NCBI GenBank assembly: GCA_016716705.1
Contig: JADJVF010000004.1
Location: forward strand, 1 to 64,000
Reading direction: 5' to 3'
DNA: 64,000 nucleotides
Source: Holophagales bacterium
Lineage (GTDB): Bacteria > Acidobacteriota > Thermoanaerobaculia > UBA5066
Under the pieces are notes generated by a model that ran no database searches, had not been told where the DNA came from, and worked only from the letters and a program-made list of their open reading frames with translations. Position 1 is the first letter of the stretch, and each line of letters starts with the position of its first letter. Below, piece by piece: positions 1 through 9,303 of the stretch. A program made the translations under genes and the position numbers.

Positions 1-899
1 GCGATGACGAGGACCGGAGCGACGAAGAGCGCGATCTGGGAGGCGCTGCCGAGCGCGATGCCGACGCTCATGTCGAGCCTGTTCTTCCGCGCTCCGGAGA
101 ACGCCGAGGTCATCTCCGCCGCGCCTCCGACGAGCGCGACGACGACGAACCCGACGAACGCGGGGCTCATCCCGAAGGACTCGGCCGCCTTCTGAACCGA
201 CTCGACGAAGACCTCGCTGACGAGGGCCACCAGGACGGTGACGCCGGCCAGCGTGCCGAGGGCGAGGCCCATCGGCCACGGCTCCCCGCCCTCCTCGCCG
301 TGAGCGGCCCCGGCGAAGAAGTCACGGTGCGTCCCGAGCGAGAAGAGCAGGCTCAGCGCGTAGGCGACGATGAGGAGGATCGCCAATCCCAGGCTCAGCG
401 TCCGGGCGAAGGTCTCGTCGGGCGCGCGGTCCACCTGGCCCACCATCGACGGGACGAGCAGCCCGACCGTCGCCAGGAAGAGGAGGGCCGCCTGCAGGCG
501 GGCGCCGGCGCGGTTGAACTCCTGCACCCGGTGCTTCATCCCGCCGAGGAGGAAGGACGCCCCGAGCATGAACAGCGTGTTCGCGACGATCGCTCCCGCG
601 ATGGAGCCCTTGACGAGCATGTACTGCCCGGCGCGCAGGGCCGATAGGGCGATGAGGAGCTCGGTCAGGTTTCCCAGCGTGGCGTTCAGGAGCCCGCCGA
701 CGGCGTCTCCGGTCTTCGCCGCCACGGACTCGGTCGCGTGGCTCAGGAGCCCCGCCAGGGGCACGATGGCGAGAACGGAGAGGACGAAGAGAAGCGTGTG
801 GGACTCGGGCCGGAGCTTCTCCGCCGCGAACATCGCGGGGACGAAGACGAGCAGCCAGAGCAGCTTGTTGTGGCGGATCTCGGCGAAGAGCGGCTTCAT
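1..899 (-). CDS. Ca2+/H+ antiporter, CaCA family (3' end cut by window edge)
   Basis: Membrane antiporter of the Ca2+:cation antiporter family, expected to expel Ca2+ in exchange for protons. The reading frame starts at the ATG at 899 (MKPLFAEIRHNK) after a GGAGG five bases upstream, and stays open to base 1, so the C-terminus is missing. About 299 residues are visible, mostly hydrophobic helices. Both family alpha-repeats can be seen: GNLTELLIALSAL near residue 75, and GGAAEMTSAFSGARK followed by GSASQIALFVAP near the window edge. These carry the conserved acidic residues of the ion site. The start overlaps the stop of the preceding lactonase (ATGA), so the two are probably co-translated. 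The family is clear; the transported ion is inferred from it. Confidence 0.85.
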   Translation of the reverse strand, partial: MKPLFAEIRHNKLLWLLVFVPAMFAAEKLRPESHTLLFVLSVLAIVPLAGLLSHATESVAAKTGDAVGGLLNATLGNLTELLIALSALRAGQYMLVKGSIAGAIVANTLFMLGASFLLGGMKHRVQEFNRAGARLQAALLFLATVGLLVPSMVGQVDRAPDETFARTLSLGLAILLIVAYALSLLFSLGTHRDFFAGAAHGEEGGEPWPMGLALGTLAGVTVLVALVSEVFVESVQKAAESFGMSPAFVGFVVVALVGGAAEMTSAFSGARKNRLDMSVGIALGSASQIALFVAPVLVI

Positions 900-2108
900 C
901 GTGGCCTCCATCCTCTCTCGGGTTTCCGAGCACCGGGGGCTCGATCGTGCTCGGCGGGCGCGACGAGACGGGAATTCTGATTTCGCCCGCCCGCCGGGAC
1001 CTCCGGCGCGAAGAGGACGCAGACCGGCTCCGGGACGGCGACCGGGGCGCCGACGGCGGCCGGAAGGCCCGTCGCCGGGTCGCGGCGGAAGACGACGAGC
1101 GAGCCCGAGCCCTGGTTCGCCGTGACGAGCCAGCGCCCCGACGGGTCGAGGGCGAAGCTCCGCGGCCCGCGCCCCCCGCTCGGGACGCGCCCGGCGGGAG
1201 CGAGCCGCAGGGAGTGCCCGTCGATCGCGAAGACGGCGAGGTCGTCATCGCCGCGGTTCGAGGTGTAGAGGAACCGCCCGTCGGGAGAGACGGCGATCGC
1301 CGCCGCGAGGTTTTCCGCGGAGGCTCCATCGGCGCGCGCCGGGACCGTCTGGAGCAGCTCGAGCGAGCCGCGGCCGGCGTCGAAGCCGAGGCTCGCGACC
1401 GTCGCGCTCAGCTCGGTGAGGAGATAGACGGTGCTTCCGCAGGGATGCCACGCGAGGTGGCGTGGCCCGGAACCCGGCGCGAGGGCGAGGCCGCCCGGAT
1501 CGTTCGGCTCGAGCGTCCGGAGCGCCGTCAAACCGGTCGACCACCACCCGGTCCGCTCCCAGGTCGGTCCAGAGGGCGAAGCGCGAGGCGGCATCGAGGA
1601 CGACCGTATGCGCGTGGGGCCCCTCCTGGCGCGCTCGGACGGGACCGGACCCCGACCCGTGCCGGATGGACGACGCGGGCTGGAGGCGGCCGTCCGGGGA
1701 GAGCGGCAGGACGGCGACCGTCCCGCTCGTGTAGTTGGCGACGAGGACGTTCCTCCCCGCGGCGTCGACGACGACCCAGCAGGGATCGGTCCCTTCCGAG
1801 ACCTGCCGGTTGAGGAACGTGAGGCGACCCGTTGCGGGGTCGACGGCGAACGCGCTCACCGCGCCCGTCGGCTTGCCCTCGAACGTCTGAAGCTCGTTCA
1901 CGGCGTAGAGGAAGAGCCCGTTCGGGTGGAGGGCGAGGTACGACGGGTTCTGCGTCTCCCCGGCGAGGATCGGCTCGGAAACGAATCGCCCCGAGGAGCG
2001 GTCGAGCTCGAGGAGGTAGATCCCCCGACTGCCTTTGCCCGTGTAGGTGCCGACATAGAGACGGATCGGGCCAATGTCCGCCGCGCCGAGAGTCGACGGC
2101 GCGCTTTC
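896..2108 (-). CDS. Beta-propeller lactonase (6-phosphogluconolactonase, YbhE type), frameshifted
   Basis: Seven-bladed propeller protein of the lactonase family, which hydrolyses 6-phosphogluconolactone or related lactones. The N-terminal part reads RLYVGTYTGKGSRGIY and NPSYLALHPNGLFLYAVNE, typical of the first blades. Later blades include GPRHLAWHP, AVSPDGRFLYTSNRG and FALDPSGRWLVTANQGSG, ending near PEPVCVLF. The frame changes at about 1525: one base appears to be missing between DRFDGA and LRTLEPNDPGG. No ATG, GTG or TTG lies in frame after the upstream stop at 2109-2111, and an ATG at 2119 is in another frame, so the true start is unclear and a second indel is possible. About 35 residues after PVCVLF look unlike the family and may be read-through. 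Confidence 0.75.
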
Positions 2109-2125
2109 TCACACCGCATGGGCGC

Positions 2126-5071
2126 TCACCCCACCGCGGGACGATCAGCCCGCAGGCGCGCGCAGGACGGGCAGAGCTCGCGATCGAGCGGAGCCGCCAT
2201 GTGGTCCGGAAGGCGCTTGCGAACGAAGTCCCGGTGCGCGGGCGTCTGCGTCGGCGCACCGCACCGGCGCAGGCGAGGAGAGGCTCCTCCTTCACGACGG
2301 TGCCGGTGATGACCGTCCGGCGCACCCCGTCGCGGTCTTCGAGGTGGATCGCGCCCGTCGGGCAGACCTGGGTGCAGGCGCCGCAGCCGATGCACCGCTC
2401 GGCGGGCCGCAGGTAGTCGAAGTGGGCGAGGCGGCCGGCCGGCGTGTCGGCCATGCGCAGCGCCTCGACGCCCATCTCGCTGCAGGCGGCCATGCAGAGG
2501 CCGCAGCCGATGCAGACGTCGCAGCGCAGGCAGCGGCGGGCCTCGTCGTGCGCCATCGCGTCGGTCAGGCCCTCCTCGATCTTCACGTAGTTGCCCTCGC
2601 CGGCGGTCTCCTCGGCGGTCCTCTCGGGCATCATGGCGCGGTCACAGGGCGAACGGACGTCCGCCAGGACGGACAGGGGCGTCACCTCGGCGCGGCGCAC
2701 GGGCATGCCCGTCCCCGCGTCCACGGGCGCCCCGCGGAGGAAGGCGTCGATCGAGGCCGCCGCGATCTTTCCGGAGCGGATCGCTTCCACGGCCGTCCGC
2801 GGGCCGTGCTGCCCGTCGCCGCCGGCGAAGACGCCCGGCACCTTCGTCATCTTCGTCTTCGGGTCCGCCACGATGAAGCCGCGGTTGTTCTCGACGCCGC
2901 TCCCTTCGAGGCACGCGAGGTCGGTGCCCTGGCCGGTGGCGAGGATGACGTGATCGGCTTCGAGCGAGAGGAGGCGGTTGCCGTCGAACTTCGGGTCGAA
3001 CCGGCCGGTCTCGTCCTTGACCCGTTCGCAGAATTGGAAGACGGCCAGGCCCTCTTCCTCGAAGCGAAGCGGTCCCCAGCCTGGGTGCAGCTGCACGCCT
3101 TCGGCGACCGCGAGCTCGATCTCGCCCGGGCTGGCCGGCATCTCGCGGCGCTTCTCGAGCGAGGTCAGGTCCACGCGCCGGGCGCCCTGGCGCAGGGCCG
3201 TCAGGGCGACGTCGATGGCGACGTTCCCGCCGCCGATGACGACGACCCGCGGCCCGACCCGAACCGATCCCCCGCTGCGGGCCGCGCGCAGAAAGTCGAT
3301 GCCGCCGAGGACGAAGGGAAGGTGCGCCCCTTCGACCGGCAGCAGGCGCGCCTTCTGCGTGCCGAGGCCGAGGAAGACGGCGTCGTACCCCTTGCGAAAC
3401 TCCTCGACGCTCGCGACCGGCGAATTGGTGAAGATCCGCACGCCCAGTGCCCGGATCTGGTCGACCTCCCTCTCGAAGGCGTCGGGCGGGTTGCGGTAGG
3501 CGGGGATGCCGTAGCGCAGCATCCCGCCGGCGTGCTCCTGCGCCTCGTGGATCTCGACGTCGTGCCCGAGCGTTCGCAGGGTGTAGGCCGCCGTGAGGCT
3601 GGACGGGCCGGAGCCGACCATGCCGATCCGCCTGCCGGTGTCGGGTGCGATCGCGGGCTTCGGGTAGCCCCCCTCGGCGAGGCACTGCTCGGCCGCCCTG
3701 GACTTCATCGGCCGGATGAAGACGGCGCCGTCGTGGCTGCCGCGAACGCAGGCGGACTCGCACGGCGCCGGGCAGACGTAGCCGCAGGTCTGCGGGAGCG
3801 GGTTGTCCTGCCGGATGACCTCGACGGTGGCGCGGTGGTCGCCGTTGCCGAGGTGCGCCATGAAGGTCGGGATGTCGATGTTGGCCGGGCAGGCGGCCTG
3901 GCAGGGCGCGGCCCGGCGTTCCAGGCAGACGCCTTCCGGGCACGACTCCCGCCGGGCGTGGCGCTCCCACTGCTCGCGGAAGTGGCGCAGCGAGCTGCCG
4001 AGCGGCCAGGCGGCCGCCAGCCCTTGCGTGGCGAGCTCCATCGCCATCGCGTCGAGCGCGGCGAGATGGGAGACCTCGCCGCGGCCGAGCGTGATCTCGG
4101 CGACGAGGCGCGCGGCACGCGCCAGGGCCCCCCGGACGGAGGCCTCCTCGCCGTCGGCGAGCTGCCAGTGCCGGTAGAGGGCGCGCCGGGTCGCCTTCAC
4201 GACGCACACGCCCTCGGCCTGGACCATCAGCGTGGATGGCACCGGGACGATCCCCGTGGCCGCGAGGGAGAGGGGCTCGCACGACACGTCTGCCGCCGAG
4301 AGCGGCAGGAACCCGCCCAGGCCGTCGTCGAAGACGAGACACGGCGCCCCGCCTTGCACCTCGCCGCCGCCACCCCCGCCCCACTCGTCGATCTGGGCGC
4401 GAGGCTGCGGGCGCGCCAGCTCGACGAGGCCGCGCTGGTTCATGCCGCGCCGGAGCGTCAGGAGCGACGCATCGAGGCCCGCGGCGCCGGCGAAACAGCA
4501 GGGCGATCCGGCACCAGGTCTCCGGCGTGTGGACGAGCCGCGACCCGTCGGCGGGCCGGCCCTCTCCCCAGCAGCTCGGCCGGCTCTCGCGGAGCACCTT
4601 CACCTGCCGGCGGGGAGCGGCGATCTGGGCGAGCGAGCGGATGGAGTCGGCGGCGTTCAGCAGGGGTGCCTCCCGGCCGGTCAGCTCCGCCGGCAGGCGC
4701 AGCTCGACCGTGAGGCTGTCGCGCAGGCCGGCCGCGATGAGGACCCCCTCGGCGAGGAGCCACGGTGCGCCTTCGAGGACGGCGGCCGCTCCGCGGGAGC
4801 GCGCGTCGAACGAGGTCGCGTCGATCACGAGCGTCGAGGGCCCGCGGCCGCGCAGGAACTGGCGCCAGGCGAGGTGGACCGGCTCGCCCGCCCCGCCGCA
4901 TTCGGCCAGGTCCGCCTGCTGGAGGCGCTGCAGCCGCTGGAGGGGCGTCAGGGACTGGGCCCGGGCGAGGCCGGGCAGCGCGCCTTCAAGGGTCGGCGCA
5001 GGTGGGGCGGCACCGGAAAGGGCGTCGGCCCCCGCGTCGAGCCACGCCGGCAGCACTCGGAGTTCGCTCAT
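2126..5071 (-). CDS. NuoF-like/GltD-like NAD(P)H:ferredoxin-type oxidoreductase subunit, two frameshifts
   Basis: Probable flavoprotein electron-input subunit for the molybdoenzyme encoded just upstream. Starting at the ATG at 5071 (AAGGAGG six bases before it), the first 280 or so residues resemble a degenerate NuoF/SLBB region (VLEGAPWLLAEGVLIAAG, PETWCRIAL, FDDGLGGFLPLS). Next comes a GltD-like part: an Fe-S domain with CPANIDIPTFM and CGYVCPAPCESAC, an FAD fold (GMVGSGPSSLTAAY), an NAD(P) fold (VVIGGGNVAIDVA) and a GATGQGTD-like second FAD motif (ILATGQGTDLA). Two C-terminal 4Fe-4S motifs follow (CIGCGLCMAAC, CIGCGACTQVCP). The frame breaks at about 4490 (one extra base) and about 2267 (one missing base); the repaired protein is about 980 residues. 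The cofactor choice, NADH or NADPH, cannot be told. Confidence 0.8.
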
Positions 5072-5080
5072 GGCCCCTCC

Positions 5081-5596
5081 TTATGCGCCGTCCAGCGGCT
5101 CGGCGAGGATCTCGCGGGCGTAGCGCTCCCGGCGGGGGTCCGGCGCCTCGGTGGCGACGCCGAAGGAGAGGCAGCCGGTCACGCACTTCGTGACGCAGGC
5201 GGGCTGAAGGCCGACGTCGAGTCGGTCCTTGCAGTAGTCGCACTTGACGACCTTGCGCGTGGCCGGGTCCCACTGCGGCGTCCCCCAGGGGCAGGCGGCC
5301 ATGCAGCTCTTGCAGCCGATGCAGACGCTCGACTCGACGAAGACGATGCCGTCCTTCTCGCGCTGCCGCATCGCCCCGGTCGGGCAGGCCCTCACGCACC
5401 ACGGGTCCTCGCAGTGGAAGCAGGGCATGAAGGCGATGCGCATCCGCGGCCGTCCGCCGACGTCGACGGGGCCGGTCGTGAGGATCTTGCACGGCGCCGG
5501 GCCCGGGCCGAGGTCCTTGTTGCTCTTGCAGTGGACCTCGCAGGCCTGGCAGGCGATGCAGCTCGGCTCGTCGTGGCGCAGGACGTACTTGCTCAC
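5081..5596 (-). CDS. Four-cluster ferredoxin-type electron transfer subunit (DmsB/PhsB-like)
   Basis: Small iron-sulfur subunit (171 residues) that would wire the molybdopterin subunit to its redox partner. Four cysteine groups are visible in order: CIACQACEVHC, CFHCEDPWCVRACP, CIGCKSCMAACP and CDYCKDRLDVGLQPACVTKC, the usual arrangement for four [4Fe-4S] clusters in DmsB/FdnB/PhsB proteins. It starts at GTG 5596 and overlaps the stop of the molybdopterin gene by four bases (GTGA), which implies translational coupling. The flavin subunit follows nine bases after its stop. There is no NrfD-type membrane anchor and no signal sequence, so the complex is probably soluble and cytoplasmic. Confidence 0.9.
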   Translation of the reverse strand: MSKYVLRHDEPSCIACQACEVHCKSNKDLGPGPAPCKILTTGPVDVGGRPRMRIAFMPCFHCEDPWCVRACPTGAMRQREKDGIVFVESSVCIGCKSCMAACPWGTPQWDPATRKVVKCDYCKDRLDVGLQPACVTKCVTGCLSFGVATEAPDPRRERYAREILAEPLDGA

Positions 5597-7752
5597 CGGG
5601 CACCTCCCGCGGCCGCAGGCCGGATCCGGACGACGGTCTCGGTCAGGGCGCAGCCGCCGCCGGCCGGGTCGAAATCGTAGAGCTTGCCGTGCTGAAGCCG
5701 CTGGTCGGCCACGCCGACGCCCAGGGCGCGCGTCGCGAGCGGCACCGTGGCGCCGTAGCCGTGCAGCATGAAGACCGCCTCCGGGTGGATCCACGTCGTC
5801 ACCCGGGCCTTCATCGTTCCGGCGTAGCTCCCTCCCCCGCTGATCTCGACGGTGTCGCCGTCGCCGATCCCCAGGGGCCTGGCCCGGTCCGGGTGGATCC
5901 AGAGCACCTGCTCCGGCGCGATCTCGCTCAGGATCGGGTTGTTGAGCGACTGCCCGTGCGCCAGCGTCGCCGTCTTGGCAAAGAGGAGGGTGAAGCGGTC
6001 GCCGGCCGGCGCCTCCTTCGGCTCGTACGGGGGGAGGCAGGGAAGGCCGGCCTTCGCGAGGACCTCGCTCTCGATCTCGATCTTGCCGGACGGGGTCGGG
6101 AACCTGAGCTTCTCGCGCGGGGTCAGCTTAGGGGCGTCGGCCAGCCGGACCACTCCCTCCTCGCGCATCTCGGCGACGGTGACGCCCGTCCCCTCGAGCT
6201 GGTAGTTCCAGAGCTCCTCGATGGTCTCGAAGTCGAGCGCCTCCTTCACGCCCATGCGGCGCAGGATCTCGCGGAAGATCCACCAGGCCGGCCGGCTGTC
6301 GAAGCGCGGCGCGATCGCCTGGTCGCGCATGGCGATCACCGGGACCGGGCCCGGGATGCCGGCCAGGATGTTGGCGCGTTCGAGGTAGGTCGACTCGGGC
6401 AGGATGACGTCGGAGTACCAGCCCGTCTCCGAGTAGCGGACGTCGATGGAGACGAGGAGCTTCAGCTTGTCCATCGCACGCTTCATCGCCTCGGCATCGG
6501 GCATGCCGGTGAGGGGGTCGTGGCGATAGGCGAAGTAGGCGCCGATGCCGTAGGGCTGCGCGGTCTCCAGGGCGGAGAAGAGCCCGTGCAGCACCCCGAT
6601 GCCCGGGTCCCACGACGGCCGGGAGGTGCCGGCGCCGTCCACGCGCGGCTCGGTGACGGCAGGGACACGCGAGGCCAGCGGCTTCAGGCTCTTGCGGCCG
6701 TAGAACTCGGGCGGCTTGGCGATGAGGCAGCCGCCGGGGGTCTCGATGTTCCCCATCAGGGCGTTCAGGATCAGCGTGCTGCGCGTGACGTGGAACGACT
6801 GCTTGTGACGCGCCGACATCCAGCCCGGGTGGAAGATCACGCGCGGCGCCTGGCCGGCGATCTCCTTCACGAAGGCGCGCAGCTCGGCGGCGGGGACCCC
6901 GGTGTGAGGCTCCTGCCATTCGGGCGTGGTGTCCTTCACGGCCTCGCGCAGGGCGTCCATGCCGGTGACGAACCGCTCGACGAAGACCTTGTCGTAACTC
7001 TCGGTCTTCAGGATCTCGTGGATGAGGGCGAGGTTCAGCGCGTAGTCGCTGTTGGGCCTCACCCGCCAGTAGCGGGTCGCCTTGCAGGCCGTGACGGTCG
7101 CGCGCGGGTCGATGTAGGTCACGCGCATGCCGTTCGCCACGGCGGCCATGAAGGCCTTCGCCTCCTTGACCATCAGCGATTCGACGATGTTGCGGCCGTA
7201 GAGGACGAGGTGCTTCGTGTTCGCGTAGTCGAAGACGAGCCCGGCGGAGGGGAAGCCGTAGATCGAGCGTCCGGCGTTGTGGGCGTTGCCGTTGCAGGAG
7301 GCGTCGTGGTTGAAGTAGTTCGGCGAGCCGAGCGCCTTCACGAAGGTCCTCGTCAGGTCGGTGAAGAAGCCGCCTCGATCGGACAGGGCGATGCCGCGCG
7401 GTCCGAAGGCCTCGATCGTCTCCTTCAGCCCGTCGGCGACGACATCCAGCGCCTCGTCCCACGAGGCCCGCCGCCACTGGCCACTGCCCCGCGGGCCCAT
7501 GCGGATGAGCGGCGTCTGCGGCCGCTGGTCGTCGGACTCGAAGGCGAGGCCGGCCGCGCCCTTCGCGCAGAGGCTGGCGCCGATGGCCTCGTCGTGGGGG
7601 TTCCCCTGGATCCAGGTCACCCGGCCGTTCTCGACCGTCACTTCCATCGGGCAGCGCACGGCGCACATGCCGCACATGCTGTAGACCTTGCGCCGGCCCG
7701 GTGCGCCCACGCCGCGGACGTTCGGTGCCAGGGTGGTGCTAGCGGAACTCAT
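5593..7752 (-). CDS. Molybdopterin oxidoreductase catalytic subunit (thiosulfate/polysulfide reductase-like, cytoplasmic)
   Basis: Catalytic subunit of 719 residues of the DMSO-reductase family. Four cysteines for the FS0 [4Fe-4S] cluster lie at positions 27, 30, 34 and 62 (CGMCAVRC, then LCAKG). The motif DASCNGNAHNAGRSIYG at about 150-166 places a cysteine at the likely Mo/W ligand position, as in PhsA/PsrA and Nap-type enzymes rather than Ser (DMSO reductase) or Sec (many formate dehydrogenases). The C-terminal molybdopterin-binding domain (HPDRARPLGIGDGDTVEIS) is intact. No twin-arginine signal is seen at the N-terminus, unlike periplasmic PhsA/PsrA. The start ATG at 7752 follows AAGGAG. 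Sulfur substrates fit the neighbouring rhodanese, but the real substrate is unknown. Confidence 0.85.
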   Translation of the reverse strand: MSSASTTLAPNVRGVGAPGRRKVYSMCGMCAVRCPMEVTVENGRVTWIQGNPHDEAIGASLCAKGAAGLAFESDDQRPQTPLIRMGPRGSGQWRRASWDEALDVVADGLKETIEAFGPRGIALSDRGGFFTDLTRTFVKALGSPNYFNHDASCNGNAHNAGRSIYGFPSAGLVFDYANTKHLVLYGRNIVESLMVKEAKAFMAAVANGMRVTYIDPRATVTACKATRYWRVRPNSDYALNLALIHEILKTESYDKVFVERFVTGMDALREAVKDTTPEWQEPHTGVPAAELRAFVKEIAGQAPRVIFHPGWMSARHKQSFHVTRSTLILNALMGNIETPGGCLIAKPPEFYGRKSLKPLASRVPAVTEPRVDGAGTSRPSWDPGIGVLHGLFSALETAQPYGIGAYFAYRHDPLTGMPDAEAMKRAMDKLKLLVSIDVRYSETGWYSDVILPESTYLERANILAGIPGPVPVIAMRDQAIAPRFDSRPAWWIFREILRRMGVKEALDFETIEELWNYQLEGTGVTVAEMREEGVVRLADAPKLTPREKLRFPTPSGKIEIESEVLAKAGLPCLPPYEPKEAPAGDRFTLLFAKTATLAHGQSLNNPILSEIAPEQVLWIHPDRARPLGIGDGDTVEISGGGSYAGTMKARVTTWIHPEAVFMLHGYGATVPLATRALGVGVADQRLQHGKLYDFDPAGGGCALTETVVRIRPAAAGGAR

Positions 7753-7835
7753 TGCGGTCTCCTTGCCTGAGGTGCTCGTGAGAGTCAGTGGCTCGAGTCG
7801 GACTTGCCTCGGGCGGGCCCGGGCCGCAGGCCCGG

Positions 7836-8351
7836 CTAGGGGGCCTTGGGCAGGAGCATCCGGTCGGGAGTGAGCTCGCAGGTCCAGGGCAATCCCGAGT
7901 TCTTCCAGCCGTTCACCAGCCGCTGGCCCACGAAGACGCTGTCGGGGTTCTTGACCGCGTCTCCCTCCATGCCGTCGGTGATGTTGTAGACGTTCGTGAA
8001 CCCGGCCTTGGCGAGCAGGTTTGCTGCGATCGCGCTGCGGCCGCCGGACCGGCACATGACCAGGAGCGTGTCCTTCGGCTTGGCCACTTCGCTCACCCGG
8101 GAGACGAAGTCGGGGAGGAGCGCCATCGGGAACTTCCCCTTGGCGGCGTCCCATTCATAAGACTGAGAGGCGATGGGGATCTTCCAGGCCATGGCCGGAT
8201 GGCCGACAAAGAGATACTCCTCGGGAGTGCGGACGTCGAGAATCTTCACCTTCTCGGGCGCGGCCTTCCACATTTCGTAGGCCTCCTTCGCCGTCACGTA
8301 GAGCCCCAGGACCGTCTGTTTCTCCTTGAGAAGCTTTCCAGGTGTCGTCAT
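7836..8351 (-). CDS. Rhodanese-like sulfurtransferase
   Basis: Single-domain rhodanese of 171 residues. ILDVRTPEEYLFVGHPAMAWKIP is the conserved N-terminal half of the fold, and LLVMCRSGGRSAIAANLLAKAGF carries the active-site loop with the persulfide-forming cysteine (CRSGGRS). No signal peptide is visible, so it should act in the cytoplasm. The ATG at 8351 follows an AAGGGGG run. It lies between an outer-membrane protein gene and the molybdopterin oxidoreductase gene on the same strand. It could pass sulfane sulfur to or from that enzyme, which is inference from position only. Confidence 0.88.
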   Translation of the reverse strand: MTTPGKLLKEKQTVLGLYVTAKEAYEMWKAAPEKVKILDVRTPEEYLFVGHPAMAWKIPIASQSYEWDAAKGKFPMALLPDFVSRVSEVAKPKDTLLVMCRSGGRSAIAANLLAKAGFTNVYNITDGMEGDAVKNPDSVFVGQRLVNGWKNSGLPWTCELTPDRMLLPKAP

Positions 8352-8427
8352 GTGTTCCCCCTTCTCGTCGTGCTCTCGTCTTCTTCCAGGTCGATGGGGA
8401 CCTGCGCGATCAGCCCCGCCTGATTCC

Positions 8428-9303
8428 TCATTTCGGGAACAGGAGGATGACTGCGAGCCGGAGTCCCCAGTCCGGCCCGCCTTCGGGCTTGTCCGCGTAG
8501 TAGCGACCGCCCACGGTCAGGGCGACGGGTTGCTTGCCGATCTTCACGAGCTGCTGAACCATGAGGTTCAAGGGCGCGGTCCACTGTTCGTTCTCCCAGT
8601 CGTAGGTGGACTCGGTGTTCAACGTGAAAGTCATCGCTCTCTTCAGGGTGTAGGAGACGAACGGCTGCAGGTAGGTGGCGTTGACGTCCGCACGACCGTT
8701 CTCGCCGGCAAACGACCAGACGTGATTCACGAGCGCGCCGTAGGTCCAGCCGTTCTGCTGCTTGAGCACCACGGCGGTCGGTCCTGCGCCCCACTTCTTC
8801 GAGCCCAGCAGGTCATCGGTGGCGGTCGGGAGCAGCAGGGCCAGCCCCGCACCCCAGATCCAGCCGCCTTTGGTGGGCCTGACCGGCGACAGGAAGAAGC
8901 TCTGCACCGTGTCCGACAGTCCGGACTGGCTGGACGTGTCGGCGATGTCCTTCTGGTAGACGACGGGAAGAACCGTTCGTGAGATCAGGAGCCAGTCCTT
9001 GCTGAGAGTGAAGGGGACGATCGGCTGCAGATTCAGCTTGTACTGGTAGCCATCGCCGGCCGGGCCCCCGCCGAAGTCGAAGTTGTTCTGGAAGGGCACG
9101 CTGATGAGGGCGCCGATGGGGTTCGCGAGGGTCTTGGCCAGATCGGCGGCTTTGGCTTTGTCGCCCTCGCCTGCGCCGCCGGAGGCCGCCGCGTCGGCAG
9201 CTGCGAGGGCGAGCGGAGGACCAGCTGCCGATTCCGACTGGGCCTGGGCTACCGACGCCAGCAGCGCGCAAGCGACCGCCAATAGCGTGACTTTCGACTT
9301 CAT
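8428..9303 (-). CDS. Outer-membrane beta-barrel protein, transporter-like
   Basis: Secreted protein of 291 residues. A Sec signal peptide (MKSKVTLLAVACALLASVAQA) is followed by a low-complexity Ala/Gly stretch. The rest alternates in amphipathic strands ending in LRLAVILLFPK, as expected for an outer-membrane barrel of the type often annotated as transporter or neuromedin-U-like. It resembles in layout the protein at 28443-29288. Its ATG overlaps the stop of the BASS carrier gene before it (ATGA at 9300-9303), so expression is linked to that carrier and the pair may move the same solute across the two membranes. Substrate unknown. Confidence 0.75.
   Translation of the reverse strand: MKSKVTLLAVACALLASVAQAQSESAAGPPLALAAADAAASGGAGEGDKAKAADLAKTLANPIGALISVPFQNNFDFGGGPAGDGYQYKLNLQPIVPFTLSKDWLLISRTVLPVVYQKDIADTSSQSGLSDTVQSFFLSPVRPTKGGWIWGAGLALLLPTATDDLLGSKKWGAGPTAVVLKQQNGWTYGALVNHVWSFAGENGRADVNATYLQPFVSYTLKRAMTFTLNTESTYDWENEQWTAPLNLMVQQLVKIGKQPVALTVGGRYYADKPEGGPDWGLRLAVILLFPK

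Noticed and set aside
2074..4713. Long plus-strand open frame (879 codons) opposite the NuoF/GltD-like gene
   Set aside because: It is an antisense shadow caused by high GC; no family motif is visible, while the minus strand carries clear FAD and ferredoxin motifs.
5593..7752. Formate dehydrogenase assignment for the molybdoenzyme
   Set aside because: The putative metal ligand is in DASCNG, a Cys, and the surrounding sequence and rhodanese neighbour look more like PhsA/PsrA-type enzymes; no Sec codon is seen.
5689..7770. Plus-strand open frame of 693 codons opposite the molybdopterin gene
   Set aside because: Shadow frame rich in Arg, Val, Leu and Gly with no domain; the minus-strand gene is certain.
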